DNA from: Betaproteobacteria bacterium
Lineage (GTDB): Bacteria > Pseudomonadota > Gammaproteobacteria > Burkholderiales > Casimicrobiaceae
DNA length: 64,000 bases
NCBI GenBank assembly: GCA_016717855.1
Contig: JADKEV010000023.1
Coordinates: 30,872-94,871, forward strand
Reading direction: 5' to 3'
Numbering within the stretch: the stretch's first letter is position 1; each line of letters opens with the position of its first letter. The notes below the pieces were generated by a model, which was not told where the DNA came from, ran no database searches, and saw only the letters and a program-made list of their open reading frames with translations. Positions 63,711 to 64,000 of the stretch are shown piece by piece. The position numbers and the translations under genes were made by a program.

Positions 63711-64000
63711 TCATGCCCCCGCTTCGTCGACCATCTGCGCAAGCTCCGGCAAGCGATACGTCCGGCATGCCGTCCGGTGAAACAGGTCGCCGCGCTCGTC
63801 CTGCGACAACGTCTGCGTTGCGAGCTTGAGGGCATTCCAGAGCTCGACGTAGCCGCAGGATTGCTTGTCCACCGGGAAATTGCTGGCGAACATGCAGCGC
63901 TTCGTTCCGAATGCCTCGATGCAAGTGTCGATGAGCGGTTGCCAGGCGCGGGCCAGTGCGCTCGCCGTCGCGGGCCTTGCCGTATCCTCGAAGCCGAATC
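63711..64000 (-). CDS. Amidohydrolase family 2 (partial, C-terminus)
   Basis: The last 95 codons of a TIM-barrel metal-dependent hydrolase (COG3618-like): AWQPLIDTCIEAFGTKRCMF, then ASNFPVDKQS, where the Asp position normally helps bind metal. It ends RLPELAQMVDEAGA. The rest lies beyond the window. Often encoded beside Bug proteins and acting on lactones or carboxylic acid derivatives. Confidence 0.82.
   Translation of the reverse strand, partial: FGFEDTARPATASALARAWQPLIDTCIEAFGTKRCMFASNFPVDKQSCGYVELWNALKLATQTLSQDERGDLFHRTACRTYRLPELAQMVDEAGA

Overview
The window looks like chromosomal DNA from a high-GC betaproteobacterium, most likely Burkholderiales or a close relative. The reasons are the divergent clpS/csp pair followed by rluE, the pcnB-folK-deoxynucleoside kinase order, two Bug/TctC-type solute-binding proteins, an IPTL-CTERM surface protein and a FimV-like protein. 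No rRNA, tRNA, CRISPR array, prophage or intact insertion sequence was seen. Both ends cut genes: clpS on the left and an amidohydrolase on the right.

Layout. 0-4 kb: housekeeping genes (clpS, a broken csp, rluE, pcnB, folK, a deoxynucleoside kinase). 4-6 kb: an enolase-superfamily dehydratase/racemase with an EamA exporter. 6-11 kb: a FimV-like protein, then a sulfur module (two YeeE/YedE half-transporters and a persulfide dioxygenase-rhodanese fusion). 10.7-13.5 kb: a secreted strand-repeat protein with dockerin-like repeats and a small 11-residue-repeat protein. 13.7-17.8 kb: a tctCBA transporter and an alpha/beta hydrolase. 17.9-21.4 kb: dnaE. 21.6-25.5 kb: a glycosyltransferase and a Rieske oxygenase with a divergent reductase-MarR pair. 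25.6-34 kb: secreted proteins, including two tandem metalloproteases of about 1,075 residues each. 34-45 kb: an S9 peptidase, clsB with an endonuclease/phosphatase, an IPTL-CTERM protein, a GTPase/DUF2868/epimerase cluster, an AAA ATPase and a lytic transglycosylase. 46-54.4 kb: a redox-signalling cluster. 54.7-62.2 kb: a long one-strand catabolic operon (ABC transporter, acyl-CoA enzymes, AroE-like dehydrogenase, IclR). 62.6-64 kb: another Bug protein and the amidohydrolase.

The best candidate for an undescribed system is 46.3-54.4 kb. It holds a monohaem cytochrome c, a histidine kinase whose periplasmic domain has two haem-attachment motifs, and an NtrC-type regulator. Opposite these lie a nine-haem membrane cytochrome with a b-type cytochrome, a small membrane protein with four PFIG motifs, a response regulator fused to that same membrane domain, and a stand-alone receiver. 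The PFIG gene and the receiver operon each have a consensus sigma-54 promoter. Upstream of each promoter lie paired TGTAC-type sites at nearly the same distances (about 106 and 186 bp). This suggests a haem/redox signal read by the kinase, passed to the sigma-54 activator, and used to make membrane-tethered receivers. Both c-type cytochrome operons have an FNR-like box about 100 bp before the start codon.

Two genome-wide signals also stand out. A GTAGGATGGGTGGAGC-type repeat occurs at four places, every one between convergent genes. Several genes (tctA, dnaE, the second tctC) carry single-base changes, mostly in short homopolymers, which look more like sequencing errors than decay.
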